This document shows, one piece after another, positions 27,706 to 34,358 of a DNA stretch of 64,000 nucleotides. How positions within the stretch are numbered: the first letter of the stretch is position 1; each line of letters begins with the position of its first letter. Below the pieces are notes generated by a model. The model was not told where the DNA came from. It saw nothing but the letters and a program-made list of their open reading frames with translations, and did no database searches. This DNA comes from Pseudomonas oryzihabitans NBRC 102199. GTDB lineage: Bacteria; Pseudomonadota; Gammaproteobacteria; Pseudomonadales; Pseudomonadaceae. The stretch lies in assembly GCF_000730625.1 (NCBI RefSeq), contig NZ_BBIT01000010.1, positions 1-64,000 on the forward strand, written 5' to 3'. The position numbers and the translations under genes are program-made.

Positions 27706-27739
27706 ATATCCTGATCGTCAACCACCGCAGGAGTCATCC

Positions 27740-28522
27740 ATGCCTACCAAGACCCAAACCCTCGTGATCGGGACCTTCGCCCTGCTGTCCGTCAGCGGCC
27801 TCGTCCTGGCACAAACCGCACCCGCTGGCAGCGCCGCCTCCACCACCGCGGCCAGCGCCCAGATCCCTACCCAGCAGGGCCAGCTCAAGCAGTTCCTGCT
27901 CAATCCCCGCGGCGATATCGACGGCCTGATCCTGGCCGACGGCACCGAGGTCAACACCCCGCCGCACCTGTCCGAGCAACTGGCCGCCACCTTCAAGCCG
28001 GGTGACAGCATCAACGTCGCCGGTCTGCGCGCCGCCAGCCTGCCGCTGGTCCAGGCGGTGTCCCTGACCAACGTCCAGACCGGCAAGACGGTCACCGACG
28101 AAGGCCCCGATCGCGTGGGCGGTCGCCGTCCGCCGGCACCCCCGGCACCGGGCACCGAGCGCGATGGCGACAGCCTCCAGGGCCAGATCGTCCAGCTGCT
28201 GCACGGTCCCCGTGGCGACGTGAACGGCGCCCTGCTGCAGGACGGTACCGCCCTGCGCCTGCCGCCCCATGAAGCCCTGCGCCTGCAAGCGCTGCTCAAA
28301 CCCGGCCAGACCGTAGCCGTCCGCGGCGAGCTGGTGGTCAATGCCCAGGGCCGTGCCTTCCGGGTCAGCGCCCTCGGCGCCGATGCCAACTCGCTGCAGA
28401 CCCTGGATACCCCGCCGGCACCCCGCGGTCCCGGTCGTCTGCCGCCGCCCCCGCCCCCCGGCGTCCAGCCGGTCGCCCCGGGCGCTCAACCGCCGGCGCC
28501 CCCGGCACCGCCGGCCGGCTGA
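27740..28522 (+). CDS. Exported protein with two homologous repeats and proline-rich tail
   Basis: I do not recognise a named family. This 260-residue protein has a signal peptide (about 1-24, cleavage near VLA-QT) and two related segments of about 51 residues. They are at 47-97 (NPRGDIDGLILADGTEVNTP) and 148-198 (GPRGDVNGALLQDGTALRLP); each ends in KPGx-xxxVxG and resembles a small beta-barrel. A proline/arginine linker separates them, and the last 40 residues are mostly proline, alanine and glycine. AGGAG is six bases before the ATG. A sigma-54 promoter and the preceding two-component system suggest tight signal-dependent expression. Periplasmic or cell-surface location is inferred. Confidence 0.9.
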   Translation: MPTKTQTLVIGTFALLSVSGLVLAQTAPAGSAASTTAASAQIPTQQGQLKQFLLNPRGDIDGLILADGTEVNTPPHLSEQLAATFKPGDSINVAGLRAASLPLVQAVSLTNVQTGKTVTDEGPDRVGGRRPPAPPAPGTERDGDSLQGQIVQLLHGPRGDVNGALLQDGTALRLPPHEALRLQALLKPGQTVAVRGELVVNAQGRAFRVSALGADANSLQTLDTPPAPRGPGRLPPPPPPGVQPVAPGAQPPAPPAPPAG

Positions 28523-29743
28523 TCAGGCCAGCAGCCGCCGGGTCGCTTCGGCGATCCGGCGGCAGGCTTCCTCCAGCACCTCGCGCGAGGTGGCGTAGGA
28601 AACCCGGAAGTAAGGCGCCAGGCCAAAGGCCGAGCCTGGCACCACCGCCACCCCGCCCTCGTCCATGAGGTAGCGGGCAAAGGCCGTATCGCTGTCGATC
28701 AGCTCCCCGCCCGGCGTTCGCCGACCCAAAACCCCCGCGCAACTGGCATAGACATAGAAGGCCCCCTCGGGCCGCCGCGCCGACAGGCCCGGCACCGCGT
28801 TCAGCGCGTCCACCACCAGATCCCGCCGCTGGCGAAACAGCTCGCAGCGCTCGCGCACGATGTCCTGCGGCCCATCCAGGGCGGCGATGGCCGCGGCCTG
28901 GCTGACCGAGCAGGGGCAGGAGGTCACCTGGCTCTGCACACTGGCCATGGCCTGGATCAGCGCCTTGGGTCCGCCGGCATAGCCCAGGCGCCAGCCGGTC
29001 ATGGCATAGGCCTTGGAGACGCCGTTGATGGTCAGGGTCCGCTCGCGCAGCCGTGGCTCCAGGGCCGCCGGAGTGACGAAGCGAAAGCCGTCGTAGAGGA
29101 TGTGCTCGTACATGTCGTCGACCATCAGCCAGACCTGCGGATGGCGCAGCAGCACCTCCAGCAGCGGGCGATAGTGTTCCTCGCCATAGGCCGCCCCGGA
29201 GGGGTTGGAGGGCGAGTTGAGCATCACCCAGCGGGTGCTCGGGGTGATGGCCGCATCCAGGGCCTCGGCGGTCAGGCGGAAGCCATCCTCCTCACGGCAC
29301 GGCAGCACCACTGGCGTGCCGCCGAGGATGGTGACGATGTCGGCATAGGTCACCCAGAAGGGCGCGGGGATGATCACCTCGTCGCCCGGGTCCAGGGTCG
29401 CCATCATGGCGTTGAAGATCACCTGCTTGGCCCCGGCCGAGGCGGTCACCTCGTCCTGGGCGAACACCAGGTCGTTCTCCCGAGCGAACTTGCGGCGGAT
29501 GGCCTCCTTGAGCGCCGGGCTGCCGTCGAGCACCGTGTACTTGGTCTGGCCGGCGCGAATGGCCTGGATCGCCGCTTCCTTGATGTGCTCCGGGGTATCG
29601 AAGTCCGGCTCGCCCGCACCCAGCACCAGCAGATCGGCGCCCTGGCGGCGCAGGGCATTGGCGCGCTCGGTGATCTTGAGGATCTCGGAGACGCCCACGG
29701 AGGCGAGGCAGTGGGCGAGGTGCAGGGTCGAATCGGCGGCCAT
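28523..29743 (-). CDS. Class I aminotransferase (aspartate aminotransferase-like)
   Basis: A 406-residue PLP-dependent fold-type I aminotransferase of the subgroup Igamma type. LGAGEPDFDTPEHIKEAA at the N-terminus, SPSNPSGAAY, and the Schiff-base lysine in GVSKAYAMTGWRLGYAGG are all present, and the C-terminal FRVSYATS supplies the carboxylate-binding arginine. It probably transfers amino groups between an amino acid and 2-oxoglutarate or oxaloacetate; substrate choice is not readable. Its stop codon directly touches the stop of the convergent exported-protein gene, forming TGATCA with no spacer. The ZapE-like gene is divergent from its start. Confidence 0.92.
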   Translation of the reverse strand: MAADSTLHLAHCLASVGVSEILKITERANALRRQGADLLVLGAGEPDFDTPEHIKEAAIQAIRAGQTKYTVLDGSPALKEAIRRKFARENDLVFAQDEVTASAGAKQVIFNAMMATLDPGDEVIIPAPFWVTYADIVTILGGTPVVLPCREEDGFRLTAEALDAAITPSTRWVMLNSPSNPSGAAYGEEHYRPLLEVLLRHPQVWLMVDDMYEHILYDGFRFVTPAALEPRLRERTLTINGVSKAYAMTGWRLGYAGGPKALIQAMASVQSQVTSCPCSVSQAAAIAALDGPQDIVRERCELFRQRRDLVVDALNAVPGLSARRPEGAFYVYASCAGVLGRRTPGGELIDSDTAFARYLMDEGGVAVVPGSAFGLAPYFRVSYATSREVLEEACRRIAEATRRLLA

Positions 29744-29894
29744 GACAGGGCTCCAGGCAGGACGAAAAGAGGTGCCGGAAGCGTCCGGCAGGGATCGTCT
29801 CGCACTATCGAACCGCGGCCGCTTGCCTTCAAACGCTATAAAGGACTCACGTCATTCCGCCGGGGCATGGTCTGGCGTCAACACGGAGGCTAGA

Positions 29895-31004
29895 GTGGCG
29901 ACCATGACCACCGCACCCTCCCCCCTCGCCGCCTACCACCACGCCCTGGCCCAGGGCGAACGCCTGCCCGATGCCGCCCAGGAGGTCGCTGTCCTGCGGC
30001 TGGAAGCCTGCCATGCGGCGCTGCTGGCGGGCCGGCCGACGCGCGGTCTCTATCTCTGGGGGCCGGTCGGCCGTGGCAAGACCTGGCTGCTGGATCTGTT
30101 CCACGCCAGCTTGCCGGTGCCCGCCCGCCGCCAGCACTTCCACCACTTCATGCGCTGGGTGCACCAGCGTCAGTTCCAGCTCGCCGGCACTCGCGATCCC
30201 CTGCAGGTGCTGGCCCGGGAGCTGGCCGCCGAGGTGCGGGTGCTGTGCTTCGACGAACTCTTCGTCAGCGACATCGGCGACGCCATCCTGGTGGGCGGCC
30301 TGCTGCGCGCCCTGCTGGACCAGGGTCTGGTGCTGGTGGTCACCTCCAACCAGCCGCCCGGGCAGCTCTATGCCGGCGGCTTCAATCGCGAGCGCCTGCT
30401 GCCCGCCATCGCCGCTCTGCAGGCACACCTGGACGTGCTGGAGGTGGACGGCGGCCAGGACCACCGCCTGCACCAAGGCCAAGCCGAACCGCGCTTCTGG
30501 GTGGACGATCCCACCGCCCTCGCCACGACCTTTGCCCGCCTCACCGCGGGAGAAGCCGTGACGACCGCGCCCCTGATCCTCGGCGAGCGCCCGCTGCCCG
30601 TGGTGCAGCGGGCGTCCAGCGCGATCTGGCTGGATTTCGCCGTGCTCTGCCAGGGCGCCTGGGCCACCACCGACTACATGGATCTCTGCACCCGTTTCCC
30701 CGCCCTGTTGCTGAGCGGCATGCCCTGCCTGTCCGGCGATCCCCGTGCGGGCCGGATCGCCCGCGGCACCGAAGACGGCGCGACGCGGGTCCTGGCCGGC
30801 GACCGCGAACTGCCCCGCCTGGCGCCCCAGGACGACGCCGTGCGCCGCTTCATCGCCCTGGTCGACGAAGCCTACGACCGCCGCCGCCCGCTCTACCTGG
30901 AGGCCGCCGTGCCCCTGGATCAGCTGTACACCCGCGGCTTTCTGGAATTCCCCTTCCGCCGCACCCTGAGTCGCTTGAAGGAGATGCAGCAGGCGCGGTA
31001 CTAG
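29895..31004 (+). CDS. zapE: AFG1/ZapE-family P-loop ATPase
   Basis: A 369-residue AFG1-like ATPase of the ZapE type, which in E. coli acts at the division ring under low oxygen. Walker A GPVGRGKT is at 56-63 and Walker B VLCFDELFVSD near 116-126, followed by VVTSNQPP, a typical sensor segment. The GTG at 29895 stands five bases after GGAGG and is preferred; the in-frame ATG at 29904 is 14 bases away from it. The sequence looks divergent from the usual pseudomonad ZapE, so it may be a second paralogue (inference). It is divergent from the aminotransferase gene and 100 bases before the MBL-fold gene. Confidence 0.85.
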   Translation: MATMTTAPSPLAAYHHALAQGERLPDAAQEVAVLRLEACHAALLAGRPTRGLYLWGPVGRGKTWLLDLFHASLPVPARRQHFHHFMRWVHQRQFQLAGTRDPLQVLARELAAEVRVLCFDELFVSDIGDAILVGGLLRALLDQGLVLVVTSNQPPGQLYAGGFNRERLLPAIAALQAHLDVLEVDGGQDHRLHQGQAEPRFWVDDPTALATTFARLTAGEAVTTAPLILGERPLPVVQRASSAIWLDFAVLCQGAWATTDYMDLCTRFPALLLSGMPCLSGDPRAGRIARGTEDGATRVLAGDRELPRLAPQDDAVRRFIALVDEAYDRRRPLYLEAAVPLDQLYTRGFLEFPFRRTLSRLKEMQQARY

Positions 31005-31104
31005 GCCTAGCACGGCAATCGGGCGCTGCGGCGACGAGGCACGCCGCGGAGCGGCGGAGCCCCGTGGTAAGGTGGGACATCCCACAGCTTGACGAGGCCC
31101 GGTC

Positions 31105-31968
31105 ATGACTCCGCGCATCGAACCCTTCTTCGACGCCACCACGTCCACCTTCACCTATGTGATCTACGAAGCCCCCGGCAGTCGCTGCGCCATCGTCGAC
31201 TCGGTGCTGGACTACGATCCGCATTCGGGCCGCACCGCCACCCTTTCGGCGGATCGCGTCGCCCGCTTCGTGCGCGATCAGGGGCTGACCGTGGAGTGGC
31301 TGCTGGAGACCCATGCCCACGCCGACCACCTCTCCGCCGCGCCCTATCTGCGGCGGCAGTTGGGCGGGCGCATCGCCATCGGCGAGGGCATCCGCAGGGT
31401 CCAAGGCGCCTTCAAGGACGTCTTCAACCTGGAGCCGGAATTCCGCCTCGACGGCTCCCAGTTCGATCACCTGTTCCAGCCCGACGAGGTCTTCCATATC
31501 GGCGCCCTGACCGCCCGCGCCCTGCACGTGCCGGGCCACACTCCGGCCGACATGGCCTACCAGGTGGAAGAGGAGCATGTCTTCGTCGGCGACACCCTGT
31601 TCATGCCCGATGTCGGCTCGGCGCGCTGCGACTTCCCCGGCGGCAGCGCTCGCGACCTCTATCGTTCGATCCGCCGGCTGCTGACCCTGCCCGAGGCCAC
31701 GCGCCTCTATCTGTGCCACGACTATCCGCCCGCCGGCCGCGAAGCGCGCCACGAGACCACCGTGGGTGAAGAGCGCGCCCTCAACGTGCATGTCCGCGAT
31801 GGCGTGGACGAGGATGCCTTCGTCGCCCTGCGCACCCGCCGTGATGCCACCCTGTCCATGCCAACGCTGATCCTGCCGGCGATTCAGGTAAACATCCGCG
31901 CCGGCACCCTGCCGCCCGCCGAGGCCAATGGCCGCCGTTACCTGAAGATTCCCATCGACGGTTTCTAG
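31105..31968 (+). CDS. MBL-fold hydrolase, persulfide dioxygenase/BLH-like
   Basis: A 287-residue metallo-beta-lactamase-fold protein related to ETHE1-type persulfide dioxygenases and the beta-lactamase hydrolase-like (BLH) group, which oxidise glutathione persulfide during sulfide detoxification. The metal motif is ETHAHADHLSA (His70, His72, Asp74, His75), with further ligands in VPGHTPADM, FVGDTLFMPD and YLCHDYPP. SARCDFPGGSA is a recognised block of this subgroup. No rhodanese domain or BigR-type repressor gene is adjacent. An intrinsic terminator follows. Confidence 0.88.
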   Translation: MTPRIEPFFDATTSTFTYVIYEAPGSRCAIVDSVLDYDPHSGRTATLSADRVARFVRDQGLTVEWLLETHAHADHLSAAPYLRRQLGGRIAIGEGIRRVQGAFKDVFNLEPEFRLDGSQFDHLFQPDEVFHIGALTARALHVPGHTPADMAYQVEEEHVFVGDTLFMPDVGSARCDFPGGSARDLYRSIRRLLTLPEATRLYLCHDYPPAGREARHETTVGEERALNVHVRDGVDEDAFVALRTRRDATLSMPTLILPAIQVNIRAGTLPPAEANGRRYLKIPIDGF

Positions 31969-32010
31969 ATCCGCCACCACCCGTCGTACAAGGTAAGAGC
32001 CACAGGTATT

Positions 32011-32043
32011 GGACGCAGCGGCGCCGCTGCGTCCAGGCTTTTT
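32011..32043 (+). terminator. Intrinsic terminator after MBL-fold gene
   Basis: GGACGCAGCGGC followed by GCCGCTGCGTCC is a perfect 24-base palindrome, then AGGC and a run of five T residues. It is about 40 bases after the stop codon. Confidence 0.85.
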
Positions 32044-32086
32044 CACTTCGCACAGCGTCTCTGCTCCGTCCAACCCAGCGGCGAGG

Positions 32087-32115
32087 TTGGACAGCGCCTC
32101 GGCCGAATTTAGATA
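32087..32115 (+). promoter_or_regulatory. Sigma-70-type promoter before KGG protein genes
   Basis: TTGGAC (32087-32092), a 17-base spacer and TAGATA (32110-32115). A later CTACATT at 32216 could be a stationary-phase -10 element close to the first gene. Both are pattern matches only. Confidence 0.45.
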
Positions 32116-32243
32116 CAGACCTGGTAGTGGCCCATGGCCTGCGACCACCCATCCCCTGGCCGGGAAACCTCGCCGCGTCCGCTCCTCAATACCAGGGCAG
32201 GCAATGTGTTCTGCACTACATTCCCAAAAGAGGTAGAGCGACC

Positions 32244-32402
32244 ATGACCACCAAGAATTCGAACTCCAATCCCGGCAACTTCGCCAATGATCGCGAGAAG
32301 GCTGCCGAGGCCGGGCGCAAGGGCGGCCAGAACAGCGGGGGCAACTTTGCCAACGATCGCGAGAAAGCCTCCGAAGCCGGACGCAAGGGTGGTAGCCGCT
32401 AG
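32244..32402 (+). CDS. Small KGG-motif stress-induced protein (two repeats)
   Basis: A 52-residue hydrophilic protein with two copies of the KGG (YciG/con-10-like) motif: GNFANDREKAAEAGRKGG then GNFANDREKASEAGRKGG. Such proteins accumulate under stress or in stationary phase in enterobacteria and fungi; the biochemical role is unknown. AGAGG stands upstream of the ATG. It is the first of a tandem pair of paralogues. A 28-base hairpin (GGAGCC...GGCTCC, 32422-32449) lies between the genes and may reduce read-through. Confidence 0.88.
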   Translation: MTTKNSNSNPGNFANDREKAAEAGRKGGQNSGGNFANDREKASEAGRKGGSR

Positions 32403-32477
32403 GCGCTTCCCTCCTTGTAGCGGAGCCACGTCCGGGTGGACCCGGCTCCTTCGTCCCACGATCAAGAGGAATTCACG

Positions 32478-32783
32478 ATGAGCACCAACAACTCCAATCC
32501 CGGCAACTTCGCCAACGATCGCGAAAAGGCCGCCGAAGCCGGCAGCAAAGGTGGGCAGAACAGCGGGGGCAACTTCGCCAACGATCCGGAGCGCGCCGCC
32601 GAAGCCGGCCGCAAGGGCGGCGAGAACAGCGGCGGCAACTTCGCCAATGACCCCGAGCGCGCCGCCGAAGCCGGGCGCAAGGGCGGTGAGAACAGTGGCG
32701 GCAACTTCGCCAATGACCGCGAGAAGGCGTCCGAGGCCGGCCGCAAGGGCGGTCAGAACAGCGGCGGTGGCGGCCAGCAGTAA
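32478..32783 (+). CDS. KGG-motif stress protein with four tandem repeats
   Basis: A 101-residue paralogue of the preceding gene, expanded to four KGG units of 22 residues (NSGGNFANDPERAAEAGRKGG pattern, with units differing as DREKAA/DPERAA/DREKAS). The repeats are about 66 bp long in DNA and highly similar, so unequal recombination could change their number. AAGAGGA is seven bases before the ATG. The product should be intrinsically disordered, glycine-rich and charged. The family is stress-associated; the exact function is not known. Confidence 0.88.
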   Translation: MSTNNSNPGNFANDREKAAEAGSKGGQNSGGNFANDPERAAEAGRKGGENSGGNFANDPERAAEAGRKGGENSGGNFANDREKASEAGRKGGQNSGGGGQQ

Positions 32784-32806
32784 TCCGGCCTGATCCAGGC
32801 CATGAC

Positions 32807-32836
32807 GAAGGGCAGGCTCATCCTGCCCTTCCTGCT
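32807..32836 (+). terminator. Intrinsic terminator after KGG genes
   Basis: GAAGGGCAGG and CCTGCCCTTC form a perfect 10-bp stem with loop CTCAT, followed by CTGCTTT. It lies between the KGG gene and the convergent YetF-like gene. Confidence 0.7.
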
Positions 32837-32847
32837 TTCACGTCCGT

Positions 32848-33300
32848 TCACTTTTCTCCCAGCTCGGGTATCACCGAGATCTGGCCGTTCTTTTCCAGCA
32901 CCGCGAAGCGGATCTGCTCCAGCCGTTCCAGCCCCTGACTCTGCCGCGCCGCCTCGAGGATGTCTTCCTCGGTGAGGCGGGCCTTGCGCAGTCGCTCCGT
33001 CAGCGGCTTGCCGTACTCCACCACGATCAGCGGCACCCCGTCGAGAAAGCGCCCGACCCGGGGCGAACGTTCCTTGAACAGCGACAGCAGGATGTCGATC
33101 AGCACCAGGGTGGCGATCACCACGAAGGCATTGATCACCGAAAAATCATCCCCCAGCAGCGCCTGCTGGGTCGCCTCGCCGATCACCAGCAGCAGGACGA
33201 AATCGAAGGTGGTGATCTCCGACAGCGCCCGCCGTCCGGTGATGCGAAACAGCACCAGCAGAAAGGCGTAGAGGGCGGCGGCGCGCAGGACGGATTCCAT
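32848..33300 (-). CDS. YetF-like (DUF421) membrane protein
   Basis: A 150-residue inner-membrane protein of the DUF421/YetF family. The N-terminal half has three hydrophobic helices (about 5-22, 35-50, 55-78) with FRITGRRALSEITTFDFVLLLVIGEATQ, a strong family signature. The C-terminal cytoplasmic domain (about 85-150) contains RKARLTEEDILEAARQSQGL and FAVLEKNGQISVIP. Function is not established; YetF-type proteins are linked to spore or envelope stress in other groups. It starts 9 bases after the stop of the upstream membrane protein gene, so the two are probably co-transcribed. Confidence 0.92.
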   Translation of the reverse strand: MESVLRAAALYAFLLVLFRITGRRALSEITTFDFVLLLVIGEATQQALLGDDFSVINAFVVIATLVLIDILLSLFKERSPRVGRFLDGVPLIVVEYGKPLTERLRKARLTEEDILEAARQSQGLERLEQIRFAVLEKNGQISVIPELGEK

Positions 33301-33309
33301 GGCAATTCC

Positions 33310-33801
33310 CTAGGGATAGATGAAGGCGGAGAGTGCCAGCGGTGGCTGGCCGGGTCGCAGAATGCGCCAGTCGACGGTGCCCAGGCGGTCCGGGCGCAAG
33401 GCGAGGTGCAGTCGACTCGACCCCGTTCCCGGCGCCAGATCGAGCCAGAGCACCCCGTCGCTGCTGGTCATGCGCAGCGGCTGGGGATAGAGGGCTTCCA
33501 CCGTCCAGTCGGCCACCAGGCGTTCATCCAGGCCGATGCGGTCGAGGCCGGGTGCCAGTTCCAGAGTCAGGGTCGCCGGCGCACCCCGGCGCTGGAAGCG
33601 CTCGTACTCGACCCGGAGCTGGCCGTCCGCGCTGACCCGGGTCGCCGTGGCCCAGGGCCCGCCGCTGGCGAACAGGCCGGCCAGGGCCAGGGCGACGAAC
33701 AGGCCCAGCAGCACCCAGCCCAGCCGCTCGCAGCGCCAGATCCAGCGTTGCAGGCCCGGCTCCTCGCGGATCGGCAGAGGCTTTTCCACCCGTGGCGTCA
33801 T
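33310..33801 (-). CDS. Small single-pass membrane protein, unknown function
   Basis: A 163-residue protein I do not recognise. A basic N-terminus (RWIWRCERLG) precedes one transmembrane helix at about 30-47 (LGLFVALALAGLFA). The remaining 115 residues look like a beta-rich extracytoplasmic domain (TLTLELAPGLDRIGLDERLVADWTVEALYPQPLRM). It forms a tight pair with the downstream DUF421 gene (9-base gap), suggesting a common envelope function. It is divergent from the DMT-type transporter gene. Confidence 0.85.
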   Translation of the reverse strand: MTPRVEKPLPIREEPGLQRWIWRCERLGWVLLGLFVALALAGLFASGGPWATATRVSADGQLRVEYERFQRRGAPATLTLELAPGLDRIGLDERLVADWTVEALYPQPLRMTSSDGVLWLDLAPGTGSSRLHLALRPDRLGTVDWRILRPGQPPLALSAFIYP

Positions 33802-33914
33802 GGCGGTCGCTCCGGAATTCGATAGAGCTTGGAGCCCGACCGGAGGTCGCCGGTTCGACCGCTTCGCCCACCCACTGGGGCATACTGCGCCCCCTTTTTC
33901 CTGGAGTCCTGTCG

Positions 33915-34358
33915 ATGCCCGTCTGGTGGCTGCTCGTCCTGCCCTTCATCGCCGGTGCCTGCCTGCCGCTGCAGGCCGGCATCAACGGTCAACTCGCCCG
34001 GCACCTCGGCAGCGTCTTCGCCGCGGCGTCCATTTCCTTCATGGTCGGTCTCGTCGCCCTGCTGGGCCTGACCCTCTGGCAGCGTGGTGTCCCTACCCTG
34101 GGTGTCCTGCGCGACCTGCACTGGTGGCACTGGTGCGGCGGCCTGCTGGGCATGTTCTTTATCGCCATGGCCGCCTTCGCCGGTCCGCGCATCGGCGCCA
34201 CCCTGTTCATGGCGCTGGTGATCGCCGGACAGCTGGCCATGTCGCTGAGCCTGGATCACTTCGGCTGGGCCGGCTTTCGCCAGGACCCGGTCACCCTCGG
34301 CAAGCTGGCCGGCGTGGCGCTGATCGGTGCCGGCGTCTGGTGCATCGCCCGGGCCTAG
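33915..34358 (+). CDS. DMT-superfamily small transporter (YdcZ/DUF606)
   Basis: A 147-residue membrane protein with five hydrophobic helices, the typical half-size DUF606 member of the drug/metabolite transporter superfamily. LPLQAGINGQLARHLGSVFAA and GGLLGMFFIAMAAFAGPRIGATLFMALVIAGQ are characteristic. The ATG at 33915 has TGGAG nine bases upstream. The substrate is unknown. Its TAG stop overlaps the TAG stop of the convergent PepSY reductase gene within the palindrome CTAG. Confidence 0.9.
   Translation: MPVWWLLVLPFIAGACLPLQAGINGQLARHLGSVFAAASISFMVGLVALLGLTLWQRGVPTLGVLRDLHWWHWCGGLLGMFFIAMAAFAGPRIGATLFMALVIAGQLAMSLSLDHFGWAGFRQDPVTLGKLAGVALIGAGVWCIARA

Noticed and set aside
32478-32783. Regular 66-bp repeats that could look like a CRISPR array
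   Set aside because: The repeats are in frame, encode KGG units, lack unique spacers and follow a good ribosome site.
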